A stretch of 64,000 nucleotides of DNA from Pseudomonas xantholysinigenes (GTDB lineage Bacteria; Pseudomonadota; Gammaproteobacteria; Pseudomonadales; Pseudomonadaceae): assembly GCF_014268885.2 (NCBI RefSeq), contig NZ_CP077095.1:815001-879000 (forward strand). Reading direction: 5' to 3'. Within the stretch, counting starts at the first letter, position 1. The number at the start of each line of letters is the position of its first letter. The notes below the pieces were generated by a model that saw only the letters and a program-made list of their open reading frames with translations, was not told the DNA's origin and did no database searches. Below are positions 55,947-64,000 of the stretch, one piece after another. The position numbers were made by a program, and so were the translations under genes.

Positions 55947-55996
55947 GAGTCAAGACGGTATCTACAGGACCGCGCCAGCCTCAAGATCAACGCCGT

Positions 55997-56028
55997 ACCT
56001 GTAGGCGCCGGCTTTGCCGGCGAATGGA
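55997..56028. repeat. Short REP-like hairpin (CCTGTAGGCGCCGGC type)
   Basis: GTAGGCGCCGGC-TTT-GCCGGCGAA, a third, short palindrome class between IS copy 2 and fabV. Otherwise 55964-56168 shows only the end of the broken REP and the fabV leader. Confidence 0.65.
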
Positions 56029-56168
56029 GGCGTGCAGACAATGCAGCAATGCGAATCACCCCGTAATATGTGTCGGATATCCCGCGAGGGTAGTCTCACC
56101 CTCTAGATCAAACGGCAGCGCCCCGAATCCGGGCGCTGCCCCAGCCTAAACCTGACGAGGTACAGACA

Positions 56169-57368
56169 TTGGCCATCATTCATCCCAAGGTTCGCGGTTT
56201 CATCTGCACCACGACTCACCCCAAGGGCTGCGAGCTCAACGTCCGTGACCAGATCGAAGCCACCCGCAAGCTGGGCGTGCGCGAGGATGGTCCGAAGAAA
56301 GTCCTGGTGATCGGCGCCTCCAGCGGCTACGGCCTGGCCGCGCGCATCACCGCGGCGTTCGGCTTCAAGGCCGACACCCTGGGCGTGTTCTTCGAAAAAC
56401 CGGGCACCGAGACCAAGGCCGGTACCGCCGGCTGGTACAACGCCGCCGCCTTCGACAAGTTCGCCAAGGCCGAGGGCCTGTACAGCAAGTCGATCAACGG
56501 TGACGCCTTCTCCGACGAAGCCCGCGCCAAGGTCATCGAGCTGATCAAGAACGAAATGGGCGGCCAGGTCGACCTGGTCATCTACTCGCTGGCCTCGCCG
56601 GTACGCAAGCTGCCGCAGACCGGCGAACTGGTGCGCTCGGCACTCAAGCCGATCGGCCAGCCGTACAAGTCGACCGCCATCGACACCAACAAGGACACCA
56701 TCATCGAGGCCAGCATCGAGCCGGCCACCGAGCAGGAAATCCAGGACACCGTCACCGTCATGGGTGGCCAGGACTGGGAGCTGTGGATCGATGCGCTGAA
56801 CGCCGCCGGCGTGCTGGCGCCACAGGCCCGTACCGTAGCCTTCAGCTACATCGGCTCCGACATCACCTGGCCGATTTATTGGGACGGCGCACTGGGTAAG
56901 GCCAAGCAGGACCTGGACGAAACCGCCCAGCGCCTGAGCAAGAAAGTCGGTGGCAGTGCCAACGTTGCGGTGCTGAAGTCGGTGGTTACCCAGGCCAGCT
57001 CGGCCATCCCGGTGATGCCGCTGTACCTGTCGATGGTCTTCAAGATCATGCAGGAGAAGGGTATCCACGAAGGCACCCAGCACCAGCTGGACCGTATGTT
57101 CCGTGAGCGTATGTACCGTGAGGACGGTGCGCCGGCTGCACTGGACGACGAAGGCCGCCTGCGCCTGGACGATTGGGAACTGCGCGATGATGTGCAGGAC
57201 GCCTGCCGTGCCATGTGGCCGAAGGTGACCACCGAGAACCTGTTCGAGCTGACCGACTACGCCGGTTACAAGAAGCAGTTCCTCAACCTGTTCGGCTTCG
57301 AGCGCGCTGACGTCAACTACGACGAAGACGTGGCGACCGACGTACGGTTCGACTGCATCGAGCTGTAA
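56169..57368 (+). CDS. fabV: Enoyl-[acyl-carrier-protein] reductase FabV
   Basis: NADH-dependent reductase of the last step of fatty-acid elongation, known for low sensitivity to triclosan. 399 residues; the start is a TTG (GAGG 8 nt before it), giving the family N terminus [20 protein letters not shown]. Rossmann motif [17 protein letters not shown]. The FabV active site Tyr-x8-Lys is seen as [10 protein letters not shown] (Tyr237, Lys246). Length is typical. Downstream of IS copy 2, so its promoter must lie in 55964-56160 or inside the IS. Confidence 0.95.
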   Translation: MAIIHPKVRGFICTTTHPKGCELNVRDQIEATRKLGVREDGPKKVLVIGASSGYGLAARITAAFGFKADTLGVFFEKPGTETKAGTAGWYNAAAFDKFAKAEGLYSKSINGDAFSDEARAKVIELIKNEMGGQVDLVIYSLASPVRKLPQTGELVRSALKPIGQPYKSTAIDTNKDTIIEASIEPATEQEIQDTVTVMGGQDWELWIDALNAAGVLAPQARTVAFSYIGSDITWPIYWDGALGKAKQDLDETAQRLSKKVGGSANVAVLKSVVTQASSAIPVMPLYLSMVFKIMQEKGIHEGTQHQLDRMFRERMYREDGAPAALDDEGRLRLDDWELRDDVQDACRAMWPKVTTENLFELTDYAGYKKQFLNLFGFERADVNYDEDVATDVRFDCIEL

Positions 57369-57381
57369 GCAAGTCCTTGAT

Positions 57382-57408
57382 CGTGCAGCCGTTGATGACG
57401 GCTGCACG
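57382..57408 (+). terminator. Stem-loop after fabV
   Basis: CGTGCAGCCGT-TGATG-ACGGCTGCACG, an 11-bp perfect stem 13 nt after the fabV stop codon. It lacks a strong T run, so it may act as a weak terminator or an mRNA stabiliser. Confidence 0.55.
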
Positions 57409-57534
57409 GTTCCCGCCGACGACTTGTTAATATTCTGCAACAAATCCATGGCTGGCCCTTGGCCATGGGCGCTGCGCGCCTGATCTATACCCCAGCTATT
57501 GGCCTGGCAATTCCGTCGGGGCCGGGGAGGCGAC

Positions 57535-58221
57535 ATGGGCGTTGTGCAAAAACTACAAGAACGAATCCGCCAGAAGGGTTTCAAGCGCACCTGCAAGACC
57601 TTGCTCGAGCGCTACGTGTTCTTTCACTGGGAACTGCTGTGGATGGAGCGCGACCTGGTCAGCCCGGTGCCGCCCTACAGCTTGAAGGAACACCCGCCCG
57701 TCACCCTGGTGCAGATCACCAGCGCCAACGCCGATGCCTTCGCGCGCCATTTTGGCGATCGCGTGCAAACCATGCGCGAACTGGCCGCCGAGGGGCACAC
57801 CGGGCACATGTACCTGGACGAGCAGGGTGATGCCGTGGCGTTCATCTGGGCCAGCGTGGTCGATTATCACGACAAGCACTACTACGGCTGCACCTTCCCG
57901 GTGAAGCCTGGCGAATTCTTCGAGTTCGGCGGCGAGATGACCCGCCGCTACTTTGGCAGCGAGCTGTCGGTGACCGCCCAGGTCGAGCTGTGGAACGCGA
58001 TGCGCGCGAAAGGCTGCCACAAGGTGGTGGATGTGGTGGAGACCCACAACGTGCCGGCAATGAAGCTGCACCTGCGCATGGGTTACCACGAGCAGGGCCG
58101 GGTGATGCACGTGTACGGGTTGTTCGGGCGCTGGAAGCTGTTCCGCGAGACCCGCTACGACGGCTCGCGCCTGGCCGTGCTGCGCAAGCCGAGCGTGGCC
58201 GGCGCGCTGCCCACCACCTAG
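57535..58221 (+). CDS. GNAT-family N-acetyltransferase
   Basis: 228 residues: a basic N-terminal stretch (LQERIRQKGFKRTCKTLLER), then an acetyltransferase-like fold ending in the acetyl-CoA site region KVVDVVETHNVPAMKLHLRM and GYHEQGRVMHVYGLF. GGGGAGG sits before the ATG at 57535. Substrate unknown; the long N-terminal part resembles acyl-transferases acting on membrane or polysaccharide substrates, but this is a guess. Confidence 0.72.
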   Translation: MGVVQKLQERIRQKGFKRTCKTLLERYVFFHWELLWMERDLVSPVPPYSLKEHPPVTLVQITSANADAFARHFGDRVQTMRELAAEGHTGHMYLDEQGDAVAFIWASVVDYHDKHYYGCTFPVKPGEFFEFGGEMTRRYFGSELSVTAQVELWNAMRAKGCHKVVDVVETHNVPAMKLHLRMGYHEQGRVMHVYGLFGRWKLFRETRYDGSRLAVLRKPSVAGALPTT

Positions 58222-58273
58222 CTAAAACGGGGGGATGTTTGCTAGCGTTGGCGGACAACGCAGGGAGCGCGCC

Positions 58274-59182
58274 ATGAGCAGCCTCACCCAACCCGCCAGT
58301 GCTTTTCGCCAGTTCGCCGCCGATGGCTACAGCCTCGGCGGTTTTCGTTGGCGCCACGCCCAGCCCGACGCCCAGCGCCCGCTGGTGATCATCAATGCCG
58401 CCACCTCGGTGCGCTGCCGCTATTACTCTCGGTTCGCCGATTACCTGTTCGCCCAGGGCTTCGATGTGCTCACCTACGACTACCGAGGTATCGGCGAATC
58501 ACGCCCAGCCTCGTTGCGTGGTTTCAAGGCGTCGTGGAGCGACTGGGGCCGCCTGGATTTCGAGGCTATGTTGCAACTGGCCGCTGCCGAACACCCCGGG
58601 CAGCCGGTGCATGTGGTCGGCCACAGCTTCGGCGGCTGGGCGCTGGGGTTGGCGCCTTCAGCGGCGCAGGTGCGCCACGCGGTGCTGGTGGGCGCGCAGT
58701 TCGCTTTTTGGCGCGACTATGCGGCGGACCAGCGCTGGCAACTGTTCGGCAAATGGCATGTGGTCATGCCCTTGCTGACCCGGCTGTTCGGCTATTTTCC
58801 CGGCAAGCGCCTGGGCTGGCTGGAGGACACCCCGGCCGGAGTGGTGCGTGACTGGAGCACCCGCACGCCACGCTATGAGCAGCGTCCCAGCGGGCGTCAG
58901 CTCGACGCTGTGCCGTTCGAGCAGGTGCGCGCGGCGACCTTGGCCATCAGCCTGACGGACGATCCGTTCGGCACGGTGGCGGCCACCGAGCGCTTGCTGG
59001 GGTATCTGCACAAGGCCGAGCATCGGCACCTGCGGGTGGCGCCTGTGGATATCTCGGTGGGGGAGATCGGCCATTTCGCGTTCTTTCACGATAGGTTTCG
59101 TGAAAGTCTATGGCCGATTGCCTTGGGCTGGCTGCGGGAAGGGCAGTTGAGTGTTCAAGTGCCCGGTAGCGTCATCAGCTAG
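58274..59182 (+). CDS. Alpha/beta-hydrolase
   Basis: 302 residues with the nucleophile elbow GHSFGG (near 118-123, HVVGHSFGGWALGL), the oxyanion-side LVIINAATSVRCRYYSRFAD, the acid-containing ISLTDDPFG and a C-terminal His in GEIGHFAFF. No signal peptide. The family is broad, so the substrate cannot be given. Follows the GNAT gene by 52 nt and may be co-transcribed. Confidence 0.82.
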   Translation: MSSLTQPASAFRQFAADGYSLGGFRWRHAQPDAQRPLVIINAATSVRCRYYSRFADYLFAQGFDVLTYDYRGIGESRPASLRGFKASWSDWGRLDFEAMLQLAAAEHPGQPVHVVGHSFGGWALGLAPSAAQVRHAVLVGAQFAFWRDYAADQRWQLFGKWHVVMPLLTRLFGYFPGKRLGWLEDTPAGVVRDWSTRTPRYEQRPSGRQLDAVPFEQVRAATLAISLTDDPFGTVAATERLLGYLHKAEHRHLRVAPVDISVGEIGHFAFFHDRFRESLWPIALGWLREGQLSVQVPGSVIS

Positions 59183-59188
59183 GCGCTA

Positions 59189-59231
59189 TACCGCGGGGCA
59201 AGCCCGCTCCCAAGGCGATGGGGGCGGGCCT
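59189..59231. repeat. Short REP-like hairpin (class B)
   Basis: CGCGGGGCAAGCCCGCTCCC between the convergent hydrolase and HopJ-family genes; a single, partial class B unit. Confidence 0.65.
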
Positions 59232-59238
59232 TGCGGCA

Positions 59239-59580
59239 TCAGCTCAGGCGCGCCAGCGGCTGCTCGGCGAACTTCACAGCGGCCAACCCGTGCTTGATCA
59301 GCGCGCGGATATTGCCGTGGTCGCTGCCCTCGGGGGTGGCGACCACACTGCGGTAGTGCTCGCCGAAGGCCAGCAGCGCTTCCTGGTCGCTGAGTCCCTC
59401 CAGCAGCGCCAGGCCCAGGGTCTTGCACGAACCTTCGTTCTGCCCGGCGGCGTTGTGCACCCCACCGTTGTCGAAGGCCTGGGGCTGGTAGCTGTAGTGT
59501 TCGGCAATGAACGCCAGGGTATCGGCGAAGACGTGTTCGCCGCTGGCGAGGCTGCTGCGCAGGCTGTTCAGGTCAGTCAC
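59239..59580 (-). CDS. HopJ-family protein
   Basis: A 113-residue protein of the HopJ type III effector family (LAFIAEHYSYQPQAFDNGGV, NEGSCKTLGLALLEGLSDQE, GSDHGNIRALIKHG). In saprophytic pseudomonads without type III secretion this is a conserved house protein of unknown role, so effector function should not be assumed. The start is a GTG overlapping the stop of the DUF1244 gene. Confidence 0.85.
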   Translation of the reverse strand: MTDLNSLRSSLASGEHVFADTLAFIAEHYSYQPQAFDNGGVHNAAGQNEGSCKTLGLALLEGLSDQEALLAFGEHYRSVVATPEGSDHGNIRALIKHGLAAVKFAEQPLARLS

Positions 59581-59869
59581 GGGGCTTTCCTTGTTCGAAC
59601 GCCGCCTGTTGCTCGGCGCTGGCTTCTTTCTGGTATTGGGCTTTCCACTCGGCATAGGGCATGCCGTACACCTGCTCGCGGGCATCGTCCAGGCTCAGCT
59701 CGATCTGGCGATCGTCAGCGGCGGCCTTGAGCCATTTCGACAGGCAGTTGCGGCAGAAGCCGGAGAGGTTCATCAGGTCGATGTTCTGCACGTCGGTGCG
59801 CTTTTGCAGATGGTCGACCAGGCGCCGGAACGCGGCGGCTTCGAGTTCGAGCTGTTGTTGCGGGGTCAT
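59573..59869 (-). CDS. DUF1244 family protein
   Basis: 98 residues with the family motif NIDLMNLSGFCRNCLSKWL (two cysteines, C-x2-C) and YGMPYAEWKAQYQKEAS. Function unknown; conserved next to pteridine/folate genes in Pseudomonas. Lies between folM (9 nt upstream) and the HopJ gene (overlap), so the three are one operon. Confidence 0.85.
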   Translation of the reverse strand: MTPQQQLELEAAAFRRLVDHLQKRTDVQNIDLMNLSGFCRNCLSKWLKAAADDRQIELSLDDAREQVYGMPYAEWKAQYQKEASAEQQAAFEQGKPRD

Positions 59870-59878
59870 GGGCGTCTC

Positions 59879-60571
59879 TCAGGTCATGCGGTTCTTCAGA
59901 TGGCGGCCACCGTTGATGACCAGCTGGCTGCCGGTGCTGTACTGGCTTTCGAGCAGGAACAGCACGGCATCGATCAGCGGGCGGGCGCCGGGTTCGAATT
60001 CGAGCAGGGCTTTTTTCAGCGTCTGCTGGCGGTACTGTTCGTCGCCGCCTTCCTTGAGGATCAGCAGGCCGGGCAGGATACCGTTGACGCGCACCCTGGG
60101 CGCGTACTTTTCGGCGAACGACAGCACCATGTTCTGCAGCGCGGCCTTGGTCGCGGCGTAGCCGATATGGCTCTTGCTGCCACGGGACGAGGTTTCGTCG
60201 CAGATGTGGATGATGTCGGCCTTGTCGACCTTGTTCAACAGCTCGCCCAGGGCCAGGTTGAGGTGGTAGGGCGCCTCGACGTGCAGGCGGAACATGGTCT
60301 CGAGGTTGTCCAGGCCGTCGTCGAGCCACAAGGAGGCGTTGTGGATGATCGCGCGCAGGCCGTCGTATTCACGTTGCAGGTGGTCGATCAGGGCCTGGCG
60401 GTCTTCGGCGCGGGTGAGGTCGGCCTGGAACTGGTGGATGTTCGGGTGGGCCGCCTGCGCCAGCGGGGTCCGGCTGGCGCTGACCACCGTATGGCCGGCC
60501 TGGGCCAGCTCCAGGGCCAGGGCCAGGCCGACGCGCTGGCTGGCGCCGGTGATGAGGATTGGGCTGTTCAT
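59879..60571 (-). CDS. folM: Dihydromonapterin reductase FolM
   Basis: SDR-family reductase that makes tetrahydromonapterin, a pterin cofactor of phenylalanine hydroxylase in Pseudomonas. The 230 residues have the atypical nucleotide motif ILITGASQRVGLALALEL, IIHNAS, and the active-site YAATK. The QRVG variant of TGxxxGxG is characteristic of FolM/pteridine reductases. folE and folX, often neighbours, are not in the window next to it. Confidence 0.88.
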   Translation of the reverse strand: MNSPILITGASQRVGLALALELAQAGHTVVSASRTPLAQAAHPNIHQFQADLTRAEDRQALIDHLQREYDGLRAIIHNASLWLDDGLDNLETMFRLHVEAPYHLNLALGELLNKVDKADIIHICDETSSRGSKSHIGYAATKAALQNMVLSFAEKYAPRVRVNGILPGLLILKEGGDEQYRQQTLKKALLEFEPGARPLIDAVLFLLESQYSTGSQLVINGGRHLKNRMT

Positions 60572-60647
60572 GTTCGGGCGGTCTGTTCGTCTGTCCGTGC
60601 GTGATGCCCCAGCATACCCGAACTCAACCGCCTTGCGAGCCTTGACC

Positions 60648-61217
60648 TCAGCGGCTGCGCAGGCCCTGCGGACGTTCGGCGGCGGTGGCAGGCGCGGCGT
60701 TCAGCCAAGGCGCCAACAGGCGGGTGGACAACGGGATGAACAGGTACACCATCAACGGCGTCAGCGCCAGGGTGCTGAGCAGCACACGGGGCACCAGGTC
60801 GAGGGGCGCCAGCCAGTGGCCGAACAGCAGGTTGAACAGCAGCGACACCGGGAAGAACGCCAGCCAGATGGCCGTGGCCTGCTTCCAGCGTGGTGGTTTT
60901 TGCACCGTATTGGTGCCAAACCAGTCGTCGATACCACTGACGCGCCTCTCTTTGGGGCGCTCGAACAGGCCGTCGCCGCGTTGCAGCCAGGCGCGACGGG
61001 AGGCTGAATGCTCCCAGGCGTGCAGGGTCTGTTCATCGGTGAAGCGGAAGATGATCTGGAACTCATCGCCCTCGGCCGGTGGCGCGAGGATGCCCGAGCC
61101 AAGATAGCCGGGGAAGTCGGTGGCCAGCTGCTCGCCTTCGTGCAGCCAGGCCAGCAGGTCCTGGTAGCGGCCATGGGCGGCGCGGCGCGACACCATCAGG
61201 GTGACGGGGGTAGACAT
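60648..61217 (-). CDS. Antibiotic-biosynthesis-monooxygenase domain protein with two membrane helices
   Basis: 189 residues. The N-terminal ABM-like ferredoxin fold (VTLMVSRRAAHGRYQDLLAW, FQIIFRFTDEQTLHAWEHSA) is joined to a C-terminal part with two membrane helices (WLAFFPVSLLFNLLFG, LLSTLALTPLMVYLFIPLS). AGGAG precedes the ATG at 61217. Function unknown; ABM domains often bind heme or small quinones. Confidence 0.78.
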   Translation of the reverse strand: MSTPVTLMVSRRAAHGRYQDLLAWLHEGEQLATDFPGYLGSGILAPPAEGDEFQIIFRFTDEQTLHAWEHSASRRAWLQRGDGLFERPKERRVSGIDDWFGTNTVQKPPRWKQATAIWLAFFPVSLLFNLLFGHWLAPLDLVPRVLLSTLALTPLMVYLFIPLSTRLLAPWLNAAPATAAERPQGLRSR

Positions 61218-61365
61218 CGTGTATCTCCTGGCGACGGGGCTGGCGGGTAGCCGGCCCCTTGGCGTGCGGCCCGGGGTGGTGGGCGGCGCAGGCGTGCTTG
61301 CAAGAATCGGGCACGGATTATCGCCGATCAATCATGACCGGTCAGTTTCAGCGGCCAGGTGGTCG

Positions 61366-61989
61366 TCAGAATGCGCCGTTGGCCTGGGCGTGCAGCTCGG
61401 GGTGGGCCTTGCGGTGGGCCTGGAGGATGTATTCGCGCAGGCGTTCGACTTCCTCGGCCGGGGTCTGGGTGAGGTCGTAGGCGGCCAGCCGTGGGCCGAT
61501 GCGCCGGCGCAGCGTGCCGTGCAGGCCGATCGGCGGGATGTCTTCGGCGGCGAAGCGCAGGGCGAACTGCGCAGGGGCCTTGGTGGCGCCGCGCACTTCC
61601 AGCAAGACGCCCTTGAAGGAAATATCGCGCACCCACAGGTTGCTGGCCTGGCCGTGATCGTCCACCAGCGCCGCCGGCTGCTCCAGCGACAGGCGCCAGG
61701 GCCGCAGCATCGGGCCATCCTCGTAGATGTCCGGCGAACCCAGTTGCAGATGCAGGGCGTGGAATTCGTCCTCGACCAATTGCAGGGGGAAGCTCAGTTG
61801 CTGGTTGTTGAAGCTGGCCTGCAGGGTGACCTGCTCGTTGGCCACCAGGCGGGTGAGCAAGTCCTTGAGACGACGATCGCCGTTGACCAGCAGGCTCGAC
61901 ATGGGGTCGGCCAGGTTCAACTGCGGCGAATGCTGCATGTCCTGGATGAAATCCAGCTCGTCCTGGGAGAGGAGGGCGTCTGCTTGCAT
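61366..61989 (-). CDS. PilZ-like (YcgR-type) domain protein
   Basis: 207 residues. The N-terminal YcgR-like part (DLLTRLVANEQVTLQASFNN) is followed by a PilZ-like segment, NLWVRDISFKGVLLEVRG, matching the D-x-S-x-x-G core. The upstream arginine motif for c-di-GMP (RxxxR) is not clear, so binding is uncertain. The start at 61989 avoids an unlikely N-terminal extension. Confidence 0.65.
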   Translation of the reverse strand: MQADALLSQDELDFIQDMQHSPQLNLADPMSSLLVNGDRRLKDLLTRLVANEQVTLQASFNNQQLSFPLQLVEDEFHALHLQLGSPDIYEDGPMLRPWRLSLEQPAALVDDHGQASNLWVRDISFKGVLLEVRGATKAPAQFALRFAAEDIPPIGLHGTLRRRIGPRLAAYDLTQTPAEEVERLREYILQAHRKAHPELHAQANGAF

Positions 61990-62184
61990 GGTCGAACTCG
62001 AAGGGGCGATCGGTATGGGCGATTTCTTCACGGCGATGGACAGCGGTGTATGGGCTTGGTTCACGCCACTGGTCGGATCGCGCTTCGATCCGACGGGTGC
62101 CTGTGACTTTTGGCGGAGGCGGCCTTTTGCCACTGTCGGATGCTAGTATCCTACGTTTTCACTCAGTTTCGGAATCCTCACCCG

Positions 62185-62640
62185 ATGAAAGTCGCCATTA
62201 TTTCCGGTTCGGTGTATGGCACCGCCGAAGAAGTCGCCCGTCACGCCGAGTCCCTGCTCAAGGCGGCAGGCCTTGAAGCCTGGCACGCTTCCCGTGCCAC
62301 GTTGCAGGATCTCGAGGGGTTCGCCCCCGAAGCGTTGTTGGCCGTGACTTCGACCACCGGTATGGGCGAGTTGCCCGATAACCTGATGCCGCTGTTCAGC
62401 GCCATCCGCGACATCCTGCCAGCAGCATGGCGTGGGTTGCCGGGCGCGGTGATCGGCCTGGGCGATTCGAGTTATGGCGATACGTATTGCGGGGGCGGCG
62501 AGCAGATGCGCGAGTTGTTCGCCGAGTTGGGGGTGCGGGAGGTGCTGCCGATGCTGAGGCTCGATGCCAGTGAGACGGTGACGCCGGAGACCGATGCCGA
62601 GCCGTGGTTGGCGGAGCTTGTAGCCGTTCTCAAGGGCTGA
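62185..62640 (+). CDS. MioC-like flavodoxin
   Basis: 151 residues, FMN-binding flavodoxin fold: SGSVYGTAEEVARH phosphate loop near the N terminus, VTSTTGMGELPDN and GLGDSSYGDTYCGGG loops around the flavin. Resembles the short MioC/YqcA flavodoxins rather than electron carriers of nitrogenase. Divergent from the PilZ-like gene. Confidence 0.88.
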   Translation: MKVAIISGSVYGTAEEVARHAESLLKAAGLEAWHASRATLQDLEGFAPEALLAVTSTTGMGELPDNLMPLFSAIRDILPAAWRGLPGAVIGLGDSSYGDTYCGGGEQMRELFAELGVREVLPMLRLDASETVTPETDAEPWLAELVAVLKG

Positions 62641-62649
62641 TGCGGTTCA

Positions 62650-62738
62650 CCTGTAGGAGCGGCTTCAGCCGCGATGGAGGCAACGCGGTGCCTGGTACCC
62701 GCTTTGCGGGTGATCGCGGCTGAAGCCGCTCCTACAGG
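62650..62738. repeat. REP pair (class C, GGCTTCAGCCGCGAT)
   Basis: CTGTAGGAGCGGCTTCAGCC and GGCTGAAGCCGCTCCTACAG inverted around ACCCGCTTTGCGGGT. The outer ends AGCCGCTC-CT-ACAG preserve the core of the IS110 target, with A instead of G at one outer position. Confidence 0.88.
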
Positions 62739-62758
62739 GGGGCGAGCCAAATAGATGT

Positions 62759-63637
62759 TTAACGTGGCTCCCGTAACAACGCCAGCCACGCCTGCGCCGC
62801 CCGTGACAGATACGCCCCCCGCCGCCAGATGAAGGCGATGTCCCACTTCAGGTAATCCGGCGCCCGCAACGGCAGGCGCACCACCCCGGGCCGTTCCAGC
62901 GCCCGCGCCACGATGGCCGGCAACAGCACCACGCCCTGGCCCGCCGCCACCAGCGCGGCGAGAAAGTCCGCCTGACCACTGCGCCCGCCTTCCTTCGGCG
63001 TGAACCCCACCTGCTGGCAAGCGCTGAGCAAGCGGTCGTTGAGCACGAAGCTGCGTTGGTACAGCAGGAACGGCGTATCGGCCAGTTGCCCCAGCTCGAC
63101 CTCGGCCAGCCCCGCCAGGGCATGATCGGCCGGCAGCAAGGCTTCCAACGCCTCGTTGCAGAACGGCTGGCAGTCGAACGCCGGATCGCTCGGTGTCAGG
63201 CTGCCGCCCAGCTCCAGCTCACCGTTCCTGACCGCCTGCTCGACCATGCGGCTGCCGCCTTCGAGCAATTGCACGGAGATATTCGGGTAACGTCGGCGGT
63301 ATTCGGCGAACAGTCCGGCGAACAGGGCATCGCTGCCCAGCAACGGCAGGCCGAGGCGCAGCTCGCCACGGGTCAGCTGGCCCAAGTCGTCCAGTTCATT
63401 GAGCAGTTCCTGGCGCTGGCGCATCAGCACTTCGCCGCGCTGCAGGACGATGCGCCCGGCGGCGGTCAGGTGCAGTTGCGAGCCTTGTCGCTCCAGCAAG
63501 GGCTGGCCGATGGCTTGCTCCAACTGGGCGACCTGCTTGCTTACTGCCGACTGACTGATGTGCAAGGTGCTCGCCGCCTGGGTGAAGCCACCGCGATGAA
63601 CAACCTCGATGAAACTGCGCAGTTGTTTGAATTCCAT
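62759..63637 (-). CDS. LysR-type regulator, divergent from a cidA/lrgA-type gene
   Basis: 292 residues with the typical HTH (FTQAASTLHISQSAVSKQVA) and a CynR/CysL-like effector domain (LRLGLPLLGSDALFAGLFAE). Divergent from the holin-like gene at 63738 across 100 nt, as CidR-type regulators are, so control of that gene is likely. The ATG at 63637 is chosen over a GTG two codons upstream. Confidence 0.85.
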   Translation of the reverse strand: MEFKQLRSFIEVVHRGGFTQAASTLHISQSAVSKQVAQLEQAIGQPLLERQGSQLHLTAAGRIVLQRGEVLMRQRQELLNELDDLGQLTRGELRLGLPLLGSDALFAGLFAEYRRRYPNISVQLLEGGSRMVEQAVRNGELELGGSLTPSDPAFDCQPFCNEALEALLPADHALAGLAEVELGQLADTPFLLYQRSFVLNDRLLSACQQVGFTPKEGGRSGQADFLAALVAAGQGVVLLPAIVARALERPGVVRLPLRAPDYLKWDIAFIWRRGAYLSRAAQAWLALLREPR

Positions 63638-63737
63638 GATCACAATTCCATTTTGGAATGCCGATCAGTCTAACAATTCGCTTCTGGCCTGGGTGGCCGA
63701 ATTCTACAATGGGCACGTTGTCGAGGAACCCCCGCCC

Positions 63738-64000
63738 ATGAATGCCGAAATACTCAAGAAAACCCTCCGCCTGCTCGCCGAGCTGGCGGTGTTGCTCGCC
63801 CTGTTCCTGTTCGGTGGCCAACTCACCGCCTGGCTTGCCTGGCCGATCCCTGGCGGCGTGATGGGCCTGGCCCTGTTGCTGGCGCTGTTTGCCACCGGCG
63901 TGGTCAAGCCTGCCACCTTGCAGCTGGGCGCCAAGTGGCTGATGGCCGAGATGCTGTTGTTCTTCATCCCGGCGCTGATGAGCCTGCTGGACTACGGCAG
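63738..64000 (+). CDS. CidA/LrgA family protein (3' part outside the window)
   Basis: The first 87 residues of a small membrane protein: three hydrophobic stretches including LAELAVLLALFLFGGQLTAW and the family hallmark WPIPGGVMGLALLLALF, then WLMAEMLLFFIPALMSLLDY. CidA/LrgA proteins are holin-like regulators of murein hydrolase export or carbon-overflow metabolism. GAGG precedes the ATG at 63738. Cut by the window end; a cidB/lrgB partner would be expected next. Confidence 0.88.
   Translation, partial: MNAEILKKTLRLLAELAVLLALFLFGGQLTAWLAWPIPGGVMGLALLLALFATGVVKPATLQLGAKWLMAEMLLFFIPALMSLLDYG

Larger units (their letters stand above)
54739..55963 (+). mobile_element. IS110-family insertion sequence, copy 2 (transposase defective)
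   Basis: 1225 bp, opposite orientation to the copy at 16995-18219 and apparently identical except for one base that creates a stop codon. Left junction CCGCTC-CT-TGTATCTCG, right junction GACGGTAT-CT-ACAGG. Removing the element with one CT rebuilds a perfect REP end, GGCCGCTCCTACAGG. Its bridge-RNA region is intact, so it might still be mobilised in trans by the other copy. Confidence 0.93.

Noticed and set aside
54739..55963. Assembly duplication artefact producing two IS copies
   Set aside because: The flanking sequences differ, both junctions rebuild separate REPs, and the copies differ by a base; true duplication is the simpler reading.
59239..59580. Type III secretion effector (HopJ) as a sign of plant pathogenicity
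   Set aside because: No secretion genes or hrp box were seen; HopJ homologues are common house genes in saprophytic pseudomonads.

Overview
The window is a high-GC chromosomal segment of a Pseudomonas, most likely of the P. putida group. The evidence is the gene order rpsT / murJ-ribF-ileS-lspA-fkpB-ispH / type IV minor pilins / thiO, the order bamD-rluD-pgeF-clpB-tRNAs-ndh-yacG-coaE-pilD-pilC-pilA, and the dense REP palindromes of the 'GGAGCGGCCTTG...CGCGAAAGGG' and 'GTGGGAGCGGGTTTACCCGCGAA' types between genes. Species assignment is inference.

Layout. 1-1470: 3' end of a 23S rRNA gene, 5S rRNA and terminator. 1.75-5.3 kb: a lipid-transport (Pqi/Let-type) operon in which the PqiA/LetA membrane protein is split into two half-size proteins, followed by a six-MCE-domain protein. 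5.5-13.4 kb: rpsT, then murJ, ribF, ileS, lspA, fkpB, ispH, the last five tightly packed or overlapping. 13.4-17.0 kb: minor pilins (a FimT/GspH-like protein, PilV, PilW, PilX, PilE) without pilY1, then thiO. 17.0-18.2 kb: IS110-family insertion sequence, copy 1. 18.3-25.1 kb: a zinc-ribbon-like small protein, bamD, rluD, pgeF, clpB behind a candidate heat-shock promoter, and a tRNA-Asn/Pro/Lys operon with tandem promoters. 25.2-33.3 kb: ndh, small conserved proteins, a CbiM-like permease, yacG-coaE-pilD, a frameshifted pilC, pilA and tRNA-Thr(CGT). 33.3-35.6 kb: an AT-richer accessory patch of unknown genes plus a strongly structured repeat module. 35.8-49.2 kb: lipoprotein transglycosylase, EamA transporter with a His-rich tail, nitrilase-like amidase, an MTHFR-like protein divergent from metE, a degenerate histidine phosphatase, a bile-acid/arsenite-type transporter, an SDR, a nucleotidyltransferase, a thiolase, and a PepSY/cytochrome b pair. 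49.4-54.6 kb: an agmatine-to-putrescine locus (Tat-exported agmatine-deiminase paralogue, polyamine-binding protein, AguB, AguA, divergent LysR regulator). 54.7-56.0 kb: IS110 copy 2, its transposase stopped by an amber codon. 56.2-64.0 kb: fabV, GNAT, alpha/beta hydrolase, a folM-DUF1244-HopJ operon, an ABM-domain membrane protein, a PilZ-like protein, a MioC-like flavodoxin, and a LysR regulator divergent from a cidA/lrgA-type gene cut by the window end.

Most interesting result. Both IS110 copies (1225 bp, inverted, about 36.5 kb apart) sit at exactly the same position of a REP palindrome, at a CT core in GCCGCTC-CT-ACA. The roughly 230 nt between the left end and the transposase start can be folded by eye into a bridge-RNA layout: a 5' hairpin, then two internal loops. 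The first loop carries GCCGCTCC and CTGTAG, which match the left and right halves of the REP target. The second carries ACGGTATCT and ACAAG, which match the element's own right and left ends. This gives a sequence-level explanation of how the element selects REPs, and names the bases that would have to change to redirect it.

Other points: the type IV pilus loci look eroded (no pilY1, pilB or fimU-pilSR here, and pilC frameshifted in a G tract); REP ends supply the TAG stop codons of two genes; and a cloverleaf-like repeat occurs twice around a terminator-bearing hairpin chain.
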